NCBI RefSeq assembly: GCF_016863035.1
Contig: NZ_BOOC01000014.1
Span: forward strand, 124,001 to 188,000
Source: Microbispora corallina
GTDB taxonomy: Bacteria; Actinomycetota; Actinomycetes; Streptosporangiales; Streptosporangiaceae
DNA: 64,000 nt
Reading direction: 5' to 3'
The position numbers were made by a program, and so were the translations under genes. Under the pieces are notes generated by a model. That model was not told the origin of the DNA, ran no database searches, and saw only the letters and a program-made list of their open reading frames with translations. Below are positions 44,155 to 54,929 of this stretch, in pieces. How positions within the stretch are numbered: position 1 is the stretch's first letter; each line of letters starts with the position of its first letter.

Positions 44155-45732
44155 TCACCCGGCGTCGCCGGCGGCGGGCAGCGTCCAGCGGAAGGTGGCG
44201 CCGGGCCCGGCCGCCGTGTCGAGCCAGATCCGGCCACCGTGATACTCGACGATCTTCCGGCACAGCGACAGCCCGATGCCCGTGCCCGGGTGGACGTCCC
44301 TAGGGTGGAGGCGCTGGAAGATCAGGAAGATCCGCTCGGCGTGCTTCGGGTCGATCCCGATGCCGTTGTCGGAGCAGGAGAACTCCCACATCTCGCCGTC
44401 GCGCCGCACTCCGACGTGGACCCGTGGAGGCTCCTGCGAGCGGAACTTCACGGCGTTGCCGACGAGGTTCTGGAAGACCTGGGTCAGCAGCGACGCGTTG
44501 CCGACGACCATGGGCATCGGATCGTGCGTGACCTCGGCCCCGGCCTCGGTCAGCAGCGTGTCGAGGTTGCGCAGCGCGCCGCGCAGCGCCACGCCGGAGT
44601 CCGTCGGCACCCGCTCGCCCCCGGTGCGGCCCACCCGGGACAAGTCGAGCAGGTCTTCGATGAGCTCCTGCATCCGGGTGGCGCCGTCGACGGCGAACGC
44701 CATGTACTGCCGGGCCCGGTCGTCGAGCCGGTCCCCGTAGCGCTGGTCGAGCAGGCGGGTGAAGCTCGCGACCTTGCGCAGCGGCTCCTGCAGGTCGTGG
44801 CTGGCGACGTAGGCGAACTGCTCCAGCTCGGCGTTGGACCGCCGGAGCTCCTCGGCCTGCTCGGCGAGCCGCCGGCGGGCCTCGGACGCCGCCCGCCACT
44901 CCGCCATGATGCGCCGCCGCATGCCGTCCACGTGGCCGGACAGCTCCCACAGCTCGGCGGGGCGCTCGACCCCCAGCTCGTGGTCGAAGTCGCCCGCGGC
45001 GACGGCCCGCACCTGCCGGGTGAGCCGGGCCACCGGGATCGTCACCGCGCGGCGCACGATCACGGTGCAGCCGGCGACGGCCAGCACCAGCGCGCCGATC
45101 AGCACCCACACGGAGGTGTAGATGGTGTCCCAGCCCGCGCGGAGCCGCCGGCTGCCGAGGTCGTGGAGGGCGTCGAGCCTGGCCTGCCGGGCCGCGAGCG
45201 CGGCCCGGACCTCCGCGAAGCGGGTGACGTTGACGGTGGCCAGCTCGCGGGTGAGCGCGCCGGTGCCCGCCGTCGGTACCGCGGCCACCACCTTCTCCGT
45301 GTAGTCGTGCCGCCAGGCGGCGGTGGCCGCGGACAGGCGCTCCAGCTCGCGCCGCTCCTGGTCCGGCTCCGGGAGCCGCGGCGTCAGCGCCAGGATCGCC
45401 GCCGTCGCGGCCTGCTCGTCGGCCACGCCACGCCGGTACTCGTCCAGGTACTGCCGCTCGTTGGTGAGCCCGTACGCCCGGACCGCGCTGCCCTGGGCCT
45501 GCAGGGCGGTGGTGATCCTCAGCGTCTGCAGGGCGGCCGGGTCGATCACGTCGACAACGGTGTCCCGCGCCGTCAGGGTCTGGCCGAGCGCCATCAGGAT
45601 CGCGGTCACGGCCACGGCCACGACGAGGGCGACGGCCGTGCCGGCGAGCAGGAACCACCGGCCGACCGGCAGCGCGGACCGGCCCGGCGGGGGCGCCAGC
45701 GGGGGGAGCGGCTCCATCCCCGTGACGCTCAC
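44155..45732 (-). CDS. CHASE3/HAMP sensor histidine kinase
   Basis: The product has 525 residues from GTG 45732, overlapping the upstream stop (GTGA). Helix 1 is at about 24-46 (WFLLAGTAVALVVAVAVTAI). A CHASE3-like extracytoplasmic four-helix domain (about 50-190) follows, then helix 2 (VWVLIGALVLAVAGCTVIV) and a HAMP domain. The DHp region carries the H-box FAYVASHDLQEPLRKVASFT, the bacteriophytochrome/HWE-like variant with DLQEPL. The ATPase domain has QVFQNLVGNAVKFR, DNGIGI and GTGIGLSLCRKIVEYHGG. It is probably a partner of the PP2C response regulator encoded upstream; the signal is unknown. Confidence 0.9.
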   Translation of the reverse strand: MSVTGMEPLPPLAPPPGRSALPVGRWFLLAGTAVALVVAVAVTAILMALGQTLTARDTVVDVIDPAALQTLRITTALQAQGSAVRAYGLTNERQYLDEYRRGVADEQAATAAILALTPRLPEPDQERRELERLSAATAAWRHDYTEKVVAAVPTAGTGALTRELATVNVTRFAEVRAALAARQARLDALHDLGSRRLRAGWDTIYTSVWVLIGALVLAVAGCTVIVRRAVTIPVARLTRQVRAVAAGDFDHELGVERPAELWELSGHVDGMRRRIMAEWRAASEARRRLAEQAEELRRSNAELEQFAYVASHDLQEPLRKVASFTRLLDQRYGDRLDDRARQYMAFAVDGATRMQELIEDLLDLSRVGRTGGERVPTDSGVALRGALRNLDTLLTEAGAEVTHDPMPMVVGNASLLTQVFQNLVGNAVKFRSQEPPRVHVGVRRDGEMWEFSCSDNGIGIDPKHAERIFLIFQRLHPRDVHPGTGIGLSLCRKIVEYHGGRIWLDTAAGPGATFRWTLPAAGDAG

Positions 45733-46946
45733 CGCCCGGCTCGCCCTCCTGCAGGCCCGTCCTGCGCCGGGGCCGTCTGGGGGAGGACGCCGGCCGCGGC
45801 ACCCCGGCCGCGCGCGACGAGGACGGCCGCCACGTCGTCGTGCACCGCGTCGCCGAGGCTCGCGATGATCCGGTCGAGGTCGATGCCCTCGTGGGCCCTG
45901 ATGAGGTTCAGCAGGCCCTCGGTGCCGAGCAGGTCGCGGCCGTCCCCGACGGTGGCTTCGATCAGCCCGTCCGTGTAGAGCAGCAGCGACCAGCGCTCGC
46001 CCAGCGGGACGTCGAGCGACGTCCACTCGACGTCGGGGAAGATGCCGAGCGGCGGGCCGGACGGCATGTCGGTGACCACGTCGATCACGCCGTCGCGCAG
46101 CAGCAGCGGCGGCGGGTGGCCGATCACGTGCATCCGGGCCCGGTCCAGCTCGGGGGCGATGGTCGCGGTGCACATCGTCGTGAAGATCTCCGGCGACTTC
46201 CGCTCGTGCCGCAGCAGCGTGTCGAGCGTGCGCAGCACGTCGTTGCCCGTCTGTCCGGCGAGCACGAGCGTGCGCCAGGCGATCCGCAGGGCCGTGCCGA
46301 GGGCGGCCTCGTCGGGCCCGTGCCCGCACACGTCGCCGATCACGACGTGGACCGCGCCGTCCGGCGTCTGGACGGTGTCCCAGAAGTCGCCCGCCAGCAG
46401 CCCGCCCGTACGGCCCGGCAGATAGCGGGACTGGTGGTGCAGCAGCCGCGGGTCGATCAGCGGGACCGGGAGCAGGCCCCGCTCCAGCCGGGCGTTCTCC
46501 CCCCGGACGATGCGCTCCTCCAGCAGGTCGCGCATCGCCAGGTCGGCCCGCTTGCGCTCGATCGCGTAGCGGATGGCGCGGATCAGCAGCCGGGCGTCCA
46601 CGTCCTGCTTGACGAGGAAGTCCTGCGCGCCCGCGGCCACCGCGTCGACGCCGATGGGGGCGTCGGCGAGGCCGGTGAGCACGAGCACCGCCGTGTCCGG
46701 CGCCATCGCGAGCACCTGCTCCAGGGCCTCCAGCCCCGACGCGTCGGGCAGCGACAGGTCCACCAGCACGCACCGGACGTCGTCGGTGAGACGGGCCCGG
46801 CCCTCCGCGAGCGAGCGGGCCCAGGTGATCTTCGGCGGCCTCTCGGCGCCCGCCAGCAGCTCCTCGACGAGGAACGCGTCGCCGGCGTCGTCCTCGATGA
46901 GCAGCAGGGACAGCTGGTCGGGCAGGTCAGGTGAGGCCGGGGTCAC
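45729..46946 (-). CDS. Response regulator with PP2C (SpoIIE/RsbU) phosphatase output
   Basis: The product has 405 residues from GTG 46946. A receiver domain (about 12-130) has the acidic pair in LLLIEDDAGDAF, phospho-acceptor Asp in VLVDLSLPD near residue 63, and Lys in FLVKQD. A short helical linker leads to a PPM/SpoIIE phosphatase domain (about 175-390) with metal-binding GDFWD, IGDVCGHG, LYTDGLIEA and HDDVAAVLV. Such proteins dephosphorylate STAS anti-anti-sigma factors, so phosphorylation of this receiver could switch a partner-switching stress cascade. Two STAS proteins are encoded within 8 kb (51799 and 53757) and are candidate substrates. Confidence 0.92.
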   Translation of the reverse strand: MTPASPDLPDQLSLLLIEDDAGDAFLVEELLAGAERPPKITWARSLAEGRARLTDDVRCVLVDLSLPDASGLEALEQVLAMAPDTAVLVLTGLADAPIGVDAVAAGAQDFLVKQDVDARLLIRAIRYAIERKRADLAMRDLLEERIVRGENARLERGLLPVPLIDPRLLHHQSRYLPGRTGGLLAGDFWDTVQTPDGAVHVVIGDVCGHGPDEAALGTALRIAWRTLVLAGQTGNDVLRTLDTLLRHERKSPEIFTTMCTATIAPELDRARMHVIGHPPPLLLRDGVIDVVTDMPSGPPLGIFPDVEWTSLDVPLGERWSLLLYTDGLIEATVGDGRDLLGTEGLLNLIRAHEGIDLDRIIASLGDAVHDDVAAVLVARGRGAAAGVLPQTAPAQDGPAGGRAGR

Positions 46947-47018
46947 GGACGCCTCTCGCCGGAGTAGAAGGTGCGGGTCGCTGACAAAGCTACCGTCAGG
47001 TGGGGGCGGTCCACAGGA

Positions 47019-47966
47019 CTACGAGGAGGCCAGCGCCTCGACGCCCGGGGGGAGGGTCCCGTCCGCGGCCGCCTCGGTGAGGTACGACAGCAGGGTGGCC
47101 CGGAACGCCTGCGCCGCCCTCGTGGGCTCGACGTCCTTGCGGTGGGCGAGCGCCACGGTCCGGCGCAGCCCCGGCAGCAGCGGCGTCCCCATGAGGCCGG
47201 GGCGGCTCTCCAGCACCATCGACGGGACCACGGCGATCCCGAGCCCGGCCTCGACGAACCGCAGCACCGCATCCATCTCACCGCCCTCCACCGCGAACCG
47301 CGGCTCGAACCCCGCCTGCCGGCAGGCCGCCAGCGTCGCCTCGCGGACGTCGTACCCCCGCCGGAACATGACGAGGGGCCGCCCGCGCAGCTCCTCTATC
47401 CGCATGTACGGTCGCCGGCCGCGATCGGACGCCGAGGCGACCACGAGGTTCTCGCTGAGGATCTCCTCGGTGACGAGAGAGGGGTCGGTGCTCTGCAGCG
47501 GGAGGATGATGAGCGCCAGGTCGAGCTGGCCCCGGGCCAGGTCGCGCACCAGGTCGCGCGAGCCGCCCTCCTCGACGCGCAGCTCCACGCCCGGGTAGTC
47601 GCGATGGAAGAGGGCCAGGGCGTCGGCGAGCAGGCCCGCGCACAGCGACGGCGTCGCCCCCAGCCGCACCCGGCCCCTGCGCAGCCCGGCCAGCTCGGCG
47701 ACCTCGCGCCGGGCCGTCTCGGCGTCGGCCAGCATCCGGCGGGCGAGGGGGAGCAGGGCCTCCCCTGCGGGGGTGAGCGTCACGTTGCCCCGGGCCCGGC
47801 TGAACAGCGGGGCGCCGAGCTCGGTCTCCAGGGCCCTGATCTGCTTGCTGAGCGAGGGCTGGGCCACCCGCGCCCGCTCGGCCGCCTGGGTGAAGTGCCG
47901 GGTCTCGGCGACGGCGACGAAGTACGCGAGTTGCTGGAGCTGCACGTCTTCACAGCCTACGGCCAT
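47019..47966 (-). CDS. LysR-family transcriptional regulator
   Basis: The product is about 315 residues from ATG 47966 (GGAG upstream); GTG 47945 would give the more typical VQLQQLAYFV opening. The N-terminal winged helix has HFTQAAERARVAQPSLSKQI and then RALETELGAPLF; the effector domain follows with GRVRLGATPSLCAGLLADAL and GLGIAVVPSMV. It is divergent from the second sdh operon (starts 168 bp apart), the classic arrangement for a LysR activator of its neighbour, so control of sdhCAB by a metabolite is likely, but no target site could be assigned. Confidence 0.9.
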   Translation of the reverse strand: MAVGCEDVQLQQLAYFVAVAETRHFTQAAERARVAQPSLSKQIRALETELGAPLFSRARGNVTLTPAGEALLPLARRMLADAETARREVAELAGLRRGRVRLGATPSLCAGLLADALALFHRDYPGVELRVEEGGSRDLVRDLARGQLDLALIILPLQSTDPSLVTEEILSENLVVASASDRGRRPYMRIEELRGRPLVMFRRGYDVREATLAACRQAGFEPRFAVEGGEMDAVLRFVEAGLGIAVVPSMVLESRPGLMGTPLLPGLRRTVALAHRKDVEPTRAAQAFRATLLSYLTEAAADGTLPPGVEALASS

Positions 47967-48133
47967 GGTCTCCGGTCCCCGGGGACCGGGCCGGAGGATG
48001 TGAGATTCCTCGCACGGCGCCGGCCGCGGACGCGGCGGGAGCCGTACGGCGCAGAGGGCATAGCCCCCGGCTATCGAAACCAGAACCGTCATGACTTGGA
48101 CGCCTGAAATCGGCGAACCTAGCGTGAGCAGAC

Positions 48134-48933
48134 GTGACAGCCACTGTTGACCACTCCGTCGAGCGAGGGCTGGCGACCACGAAGGTGTCCCCGCCCCCCG
48201 CATCGCACAAGCCCGCAGCGCGCCCGCCGAAGTCGTCCGGCCCGCGGCGTCCCCGGCCGTCCGGGCTCCGGGGCCTGTCCGCCTCCTCCAACGGCAAGAA
48301 GGCCGTCATGGCGGTCACCGGCGCCGTACTCGTGCTCTTCCTCGTCGCCCACATGCTGGGCAACCTCAAGATCTTCCTGGGTGCCGACTCGTTCAACCAC
48401 TACGCCGAGTGGCTGCGCACCATGGGCTCCCCGGCCCTGCCGAACCGCACGCTGCTGACGATCACGGAGATCGTGCTGACCCTGGCGGTGGTGCTGCACA
48501 TGTGGTCGGCCGTGTCGCTCGCGCGCCGCGCGGCCAAGGCGCGGCCCGTCAAGTACGCCGCCCGCCGCAGGTCGCAGGCGTCCGGCTACGCCACCCACAC
48601 CATGCGGTACGGCGGCGTGATCATCCTGCTGTTCGTGATCTGGCACCTGCTGGACATGACGTTCGGCGTGGTCAACCCCGAGGGCGGCGACGCCACGCCG
48701 TACGCGCGGATGGTCGCCGGGTTCCAGCCCTCGCGCTGGTGGGTGACGCTGTTCTACCTGGTGGCGATGGTGATGGTCGGCTTCCACCTGCGGCACGGGC
48801 TGTGGAGCGCGTTCCAGACGCTGGGCCTGGCCCGCCGCTACCGGGCGCTCAAGGCCGGCGCCGGCGCGGTCGCGGCCGTGCTCGTGGTCGGCTTCCTCGC
48901 CGCGCCCGTCGCCGTGATGATCGGAGTGGTCAA

Positions 48934-48937
<4 letters not shown>
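48134..48937 (+). CDS. sdhC: Succinate dehydrogenase cytochrome b subunit
   Basis: The product has 267 residues from GTG 48134. A basic Pro-rich N-terminus is followed by five membrane helices ([98 protein letters not shown]) with histidines in helices 1-4 (AHMLG, LHMW, WHLL, FHLRH) placed to bind two b hemes, as in B. subtilis or Wolinella type dehydrogenases. It anchors SdhA/B and reacts with menaquinone. It overlaps the next gene by GTGA. Confidence 0.94.
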
Positions 48938-50855
<1,918 letters not shown>

Positions 50856-50859
<4 letters not shown>

Positions 50860-51596
50860 ACCTCACCCTGAAGATCTGGCGCCAGAACGGCCCCGCCGAT
50901 CGGGGGCGGATGGTGACCTACCGGGTCGAGGACGTCTCTCCGGACATGTCGTTCCTGGAGATGCTCGACGTCCTCAACGAGCGGCTGATCCTGGAGGGCG
51001 ACGAGCCGGTCGCGTTCGACCACGACTGCCGCGAGGGCATCTGCGGCATGTGCGGCATGGTCATCAACGGCGTGGCCCACGGCGAGCAGCGCGCGACCAC
51101 GACCTGCCAGCTGCACATGCGGCACTTCGAGGACGGCGCCACGATCACCATCGAGCCCTGGCGGGCCGCGCCGTTCCCCGTCGTGAAGGACCTGGTGGTG
51201 GACCGGTCGTCGTTCGACCGGATCATCCAGGCCGGCGGCTTCGTGTCGGTGCCGGCCGGGTCGGCCCCCGACGCCCACGCCGTGCCGGTGCCGAAGAAGG
51301 ACGCGGACGCGGCCTTCGACGCCGCGACCTGCATCGGCTGCGGCGCGTGCGTGGCCGCCTGCCCGAACGGCTCGGCCTCGCTGTTCACCGCCGCCAAGAT
51401 CACCCACCTCGGGCTGCTGCCCCAGGGCCAGCCGGAGCGGGCCTCCCGGGCGCGGGCGATGGTCGAGCAGATGGACGCCGAGGGCTTCGGCGGCTGCACG
51501 AACACCGGCGAGTGCACGGCGGTCTGCCCCAAGGGCATCCCCCTCGACACCATCGCGCGGATGAACGCCGACTACCTTAAGGCCGCCTCGAAGTAG
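50856..51596 (+). CDS. sdhB: Succinate dehydrogenase/fumarate reductase iron-sulfur subunit (b558-type)
   Basis: The product has 246 residues from GTG 50856, which overlaps the sdhA stop by GTGA. The [2Fe-2S] ligands are in [14 protein letters not shown] near residue 60 with a fourth Cys in [22 protein letters not shown] near residue 156 and [16 protein letters not shown] near residue 215 give the [4Fe-4S] and [3Fe-4S] clusters. It completes the second succinate dehydrogenase. The 200 bp that follow, to 51798, hold no gene and include AT-rich sequence likely to contain the STAS promoter. Confidence 0.95.
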
Positions 51597-51798
51597 GGGC
51601 GCCGCCTTCGGTGAGGGCGTCCGGCGGGCCGCCGGACGCCCTCCGCTCATGTCGCCGCCGAGCTCCCATGGGCGCCTCTTAGCGTAAATAAGCCTTTCGT
51701 TCCAGCTGTGCGCAACATAATCAGCCCTCCTCCCGGGTAACGTGTCCGTTGTGTCGGGGTGACACGCCTGCCCTGAATCCGCAGGCGAGGGAGTGAGC

Positions 51799-52242
51799 AT
51801 GCCGTCGGTGTCCGGTCCTCGGTCAACACTCAGCGTCGCGTCCGCGGCGGAGCGCGACGCGGTCGTCGTCCGCCTTGCGGGCGACCTGGACGCGGGTACC
51901 GTCCACGTCCTGCGCGAGGAGCTGAAGCGCGTCTGGGACAACCCGCCGCCGGTCCTCGTGCTGGAGGTCGGCGAGGTCGCGTTCTGCGACTCCCGCGGGC
52001 TGAGCGAGCTCATCGCCGCGCTGCAGCGGGGGCAGGCGACGAACGTCCGCCTCGCGCTGGCGGGAGTGCAGGGCGTCCTCGCCCGGGTGCTGACGATCAC
52101 CGGGCTCCGCAAGGTCTTCGAGCAGTACGGCACGGTGGCCGATGCGCTCGACGGCACCTCGACGCCCGACGCCGGGGGACAGGGCGGCGACCACCGCGGC
52201 GACCATTTCGGCGGCCTGTTCGAGACGGCGGGCGACCGCTAG
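51799..52242 (+). CDS. STAS-domain anti-anti-sigma factor
   Basis: The product has 147 residues from ATG 51799 (GAGGG 7 bp upstream). The STAS fold is visible: VVVRLAGDLDAGTVHVLREE, then LEVGEVAFCDSRGLSELIAA, where the Ser of DSRG is the residue phosphorylated by anti-sigma kinases, and VLARVLTITGLRKVFEQYGT. A His/Gly/Asp-rich tail follows. It would bind an anti-sigma factor and free a stress sigma factor; no such kinase or sigma gene is in the window. The PP2C response regulator at 45729 is a candidate activator. Confidence 0.9.
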   Translation: MPSVSGPRSTLSVASAAERDAVVVRLAGDLDAGTVHVLREELKRVWDNPPPVLVLEVGEVAFCDSRGLSELIAALQRGQATNVRLALAGVQGVLARVLTITGLRKVFEQYGTVADALDGTSTPDAGGQGGDHRGDHFGGLFETAGDR

Positions 52243-52249
52243 CGGCGGG

Positions 52250-52846
52250 CTATCGGGCGGGATCCACGCCGGCCCGGGCGGCGGTCCAGAAGGGGTCGCG
52301 GCCGATGAAACCCAGCAGCCTGGCCTGCGCCCCGGCGTCCTCCGGCACCTCGACCCGCGGGCCGTACTGCCCGGATGAGCGGATGACCTCCTCCAGCTGC
52401 TCCATCCCGGCCAGCAACTCCGCGCAGAGGTCCGGGTCCAGCCGGTCGTCCTGGCCGGTGGAGCGGGCGAGGTCCCAGGTGTGCATGAACACGTCCGTCG
52501 TGTAGAAGCGGTCGATCGCCTGGTCCAGCGGCACGGTGCCGATGTGGGGGTTGACCAGGACCCGGTCCGCGGCCGCCGGGTCGTCCAGCAGCGCCTGCAC
52601 GGCCTCGCAGTGGACGCGCCACGCGCCGGCCGGGTCCACGTCCACCGGCGGTCCAGCCGGCAGGTCGACGGCCGCGCCGGAGGAGAGGAACCCGGGCAGC
52701 CACTCGGTCAGATGCCGCACGACGTCGCGGGCGGTCCACCCGGCGACCGGGGACGGCGCGTCCCAGGACCGGGTTCCCCGGACCCGGTCGGTGAACAGGC
52801 CGCCGACCTGGCGGTGCCGCTCCGCGGGATGCTCAGACAGCGCCAT
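52250..52846 (-). CDS. TIGR03086-type/maleylpyruvate isomerase-N fold protein
   Basis: The product has 198 residues. It follows the DinB-like mycothiol-dependent four-helix pattern of the TIGR03086 family: SPVAGWTARDVVRHLTEWLP near residue 32, and TTDVFMHTWDLARSTGQDDR near residue 117, with histidines placed to bind a divalent metal. The mycothiol gene mshB lies in the same window, but a mycothiol substrate is only inferred. The gene follows the SRPBCC gene with a 14-bp overlap, making an ArsR-SRPBCC-DinB-like operon. Confidence 0.85.
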   Translation of the reverse strand: MALSEHPAERHRQVGGLFTDRVRGTRSWDAPSPVAGWTARDVVRHLTEWLPGFLSSGAAVDLPAGPPVDVDPAGAWRVHCEAVQALLDDPAAADRVLVNPHIGTVPLDQAIDRFYTTDVFMHTWDLARSTGQDDRLDPDLCAELLAGMEQLEEVIRSSGQYGPRVEVPEDAGAQARLLGFIGRDPFWTAARAGVDPAR

Positions 52847-53315
52847 CGGCGATCATCCGCTCGAGCTTGGCGTACCCCTCGTTGACGCCGCCCTCCATGC
52901 CGCTCGCCAGCCAGGCGTCGCGCGACTCGAAGCTGTCGACCAGCGACTGCGTACGCAGGCGGGCGCGGCCGTCTCCGAGGTCGTCGAACCACAGCGTCTC
53001 CAGCGCGACGCCGTCCGGCTCGCCCTCGAAGGTGAAGGTCTGCACGATGCGGTCCGGGCGCACCTCGTGGAAGCAGCCGTGGAAGGCGAACTCCACGCCG
53101 TCGTGCACCGAGACGAACCTCCAGCTGCCGCCCGTGCGGGCGTCCCAGTGCTCGATCCGCGTGTCCCCGGCGTCGGGGCCGATCCATCGCGCGAACAGCA
53201 CGGGATCGGTGTGCGCGCGGAACAGCTGCTCCCGCGTCGCGGCGAACTCGCGGGTGATGCGGACGATCGGCACATCGCGGTCAGCCTCGATGGTCGTCTC
53301 CGTGGTTCGGGTCAT
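52833..53315 (-). CDS. SRPBCC (AHSA1-like) domain protein
   Basis: The product has 160 residues from ATG 53315, with GGAG 7 bp upstream; ATG 53327 is an alternative. The AHSA1 pattern is present: VRITREFAATREQLFRAHTD, LFARWIGPD near residue 42, GGSWRFVSVH and the C-terminal helix GGVNEGYAKLERMI. It overlaps the 3' end of the ArsR gene by 35 bp, so coupling is likely. This is the second ArsR-SRPBCC pair in the window; sequence identity with the first (16669) is low beyond the fold. Confidence 0.9.
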   Translation of the reverse strand: MTRTTETTIEADRDVPIVRITREFAATREQLFRAHTDPVLFARWIGPDAGDTRIEHWDARTGGSWRFVSVHDGVEFAFHGCFHEVRPDRIVQTFTFEGEPDGVALETLWFDDLGDGRARLRTQSLVDSFESRDAWLASGMEGGVNEGYAKLERMIADGAV

Positions 53316-53655
53316 GATCTGCTCCATCCCTGTCGTCGTTCATCGCCGCCAGGACGGCGTCGAGGCGGCGGTACCGCTGCTCGGCCCGGCGCCGGTACCG
53401 CTCGATCCAGGCGTCCATCAGGTCGAACACCTCGGTTTCCAGGTGCACCGGCCGGGGCTGCGGCCCCTCCCGCCGGCTCACGAGCCCGGCGTTCTCGAGC
53501 ACCCGCAGGTGCTTGTAGACGGCCTGCAGCGTCATCCCGTACGGCTCGGCGAGCTGACCGACCGTCGCGTCTCCCTCGGCGAGCCGGGCCAGCATGTCGC
53601 GGCGGGTGGGGTCGGCGAGGGCGGAGAAGACCAGGGACAGCGTGTCGGCGGTCAT
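53281..53655 (-). CDS. ArsR-family transcriptional regulator
   Basis: The product has 124 residues from ATG 53655. LVFSALADPTRRDMLARLAE, then GQLAEPYGMTLQAVYKHLRV and LENAGLVSRREG, form the winged helix; the C-terminal helix MDAWIERYRRRAEQRYRRLD matches the SRPBCC-linked ArsR subgroup. No metal-binding cysteines. A perfect TTTCAAC-N6-GTTGAAA dyad lies about 10 bp upstream, with a second half-conserved dyad 48 bp further, consistent with autorepression. Confidence 0.92.
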   Translation of the reverse strand: MTADTLSLVFSALADPTRRDMLARLAEGDATVGQLAEPYGMTLQAVYKHLRVLENAGLVSRREGPQPRPVHLETEVFDLMDAWIERYRRRAEQRYRRLDAVLAAMNDDRDGADHDPNHGDDHRG

Positions 53656-53665
53656 CACTCCTCGC

Positions 53666-53727
53666 TTTCAACCCTTCGGTTGAAACGATGGTACGCCTGA
53701 GGGAAGGGTCAGACAACCATCGGGTTG
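53666..53727. promoter_or_regulatory. Two ArsR operator dyads
   Basis: TTTCAAC-N6-GTTGAAA at 53666-53685 is perfect; CAAC-N6-GTTG at 53714-53727 repeats its core, and its right arm extends to GGGTTGAAA. The layout AAC-N6-GTT is the same as at the first ArsR operon (17562-17579). Confidence 0.65.
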
Positions 53728-53756
53728 AAAGTCCTTAGGACGGGCTGGGGGTGGTG

Positions 53757-54110
53757 TCAGTTCGGTGCGTCGGCCGCGACCGCTTCCGCGACCGTGTCGT
53801 ACAGGGGGAACGCCGCGTGCAGCCCGGTGACGGTGAGGATCCGGCGGAAGACCCCCCGCACCCCGGCCAGCCGCATGTACCCGCCGGCGCGGGTGGCGCG
53901 GTCGGCGTACTCCAGCAGCATCCGCAGGCCCATCGAGTCACAGAAGGTCAGCTCGGTCGCGTCGACGATCAGCCTGACCCGCTCCTCCAGCAGGAGCTTG
54001 CCGAGCGCCGCCCGCAGGCCGTCGGCGGAGATGACGTCAAGCTCGCCGACCAGGGTGACGACCGTGTAGGCCGCCTCCCGCCCGACCCTGACGTCAAGCT
54101 TCGTGGTCAT
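53757..54110 (-). CDS. STAS-domain anti-anti-sigma factor
   Basis: The product has 117 residues, a bare STAS domain: YTVVTLVGELDVISADGLRA, then LIVDATELTFCDSMGLRMLL with the phosphorylatable Ser of DSMG, then RRILTVTGLHAAFPLYDTV. Function as for RsbV/SpoIIAA-type antagonists. It is monocistronic. With the STAS gene at 51799 and the PP2C gene at 45729 it suggests partner-switching regulation in this region. Confidence 0.92.
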   Translation of the reverse strand: MTTKLDVRVGREAAYTVVTLVGELDVISADGLRAALGKLLLEERVRLIVDATELTFCDSMGLRMLLEYADRATRAGGYMRLAGVRGVFRRILTVTGLHAAFPLYDTVAEAVAADAPN

Positions 54111-54301
54111 CTGTGTCCTCGTCCCGAAGATCTACAGAGAAGTTACACCCCTAAGTACCGCGCGAGGCGGTGGGGAGGCAACCTTCGTGACGATGCGGTG
54201 GCACACCTGTGGCCTGGCCGTACATCGCGGCCACGCGGCGTGCTCGTTCGTGACGCCGGGTCCGCGCCGCGGGCGGCCGGTTCCCGCCGCCGTACGGGGG
54301 T

Positions 54302-54790
54302 CTAGTGGTGCCCGCCGCGGCGGCCGTGCCGGGAGAGCCAGGTGTTCGCGTCGATCAGGCAGCGCTCGACCTTCTTCCGGCAGAAGCCCGCCTGCGTGTC
54401 GGTCTGGCCGCTGATGCTGATGGCGAGGTTCTCGTCGCCGCGGAGGATGGCGGGGCTGTTCACGACGGCGAAGCCCATGTTCCCGAAGGCCTTCCCCGCG
54501 TTGACGTTCGTCGCGCCGCCGTCCCCGCCCCCGCGCGCCGGGACGGCGTGGCCGGGCGGCGCCGCGCGCCCCGCGACCGCGGCCTGTGCGAGTGGCGCCG
54601 CGCGCCCGGAGACCGCGGCCTGCGCGGCCTGTGCGGGCGGCGCGGCCTGTGCGGGCGGCGCGGCATGTGTGGGTGACGTGGCGTGTGCGGTGGCGGGGAC
54701 GGCGGCCCACGCCGCCGCGGTCAGGGCGACCACCGCCCGGCGTCGCCCGTTCCGAGCACCGCCGCGACGGCCGTCGGGCCGATCTGTCAT
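54302..54790 (-). CDS. Secreted Ala/Pro-rich protein of unknown function
   Basis: The product has 162 residues from ATG 54790 (GAAGAGG 8 bp upstream). A twin-arginine-like or Sec signal (GRRRAVVALTAAAWAAVPAT, ending AHA) leads to about 45 residues of AAPPAQAA/AAQAAV-type repeats. A conserved-looking domain follows (NVNAGKAFGNMGFAVVNSPA, ILRGDENLAISISGQT) with two cysteines (GFCRKKVERC) that may form a disulfide. No family is recognised. Confidence 0.65.
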   Translation of the reverse strand: MTDRPDGRRGGARNGRRRAVVALTAAAWAAVPATAHATSPTHAAPPAQAAPPAQAAQAAVSGRAAPLAQAAVAGRAAPPGHAVPARGGGDGGATNVNAGKAFGNMGFAVVNSPAILRGDENLAISISGQTDTQAGFCRKKVERCLIDANTWLSRHGRRGGHH

Positions 54791-54929
54791 GGATTCGCCT
54801 CTTCCCGCCCTACGGCCCGGAGACGACCGCGTGCACCGGGACGACACCTCGATACCCGCCCGGCCGGTGCGACTCCCTCCTCCCGATCATCTCTTTACCC
54901 GCGCCGGGACCCGGGCCGAGGTCGTCGCG

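Noticed and set aside
44155-46773. A continuous open frame that would fuse the sensor kinase to an upstream half-protein.
   Set aside because: The upstream part is Arg/Ala/Gly-rich sequence read in the wrong frame across the PP2C gene. The PP2C frame has all catalytic motifs, and the kinase has its own GTG start overlapping the PP2C stop.
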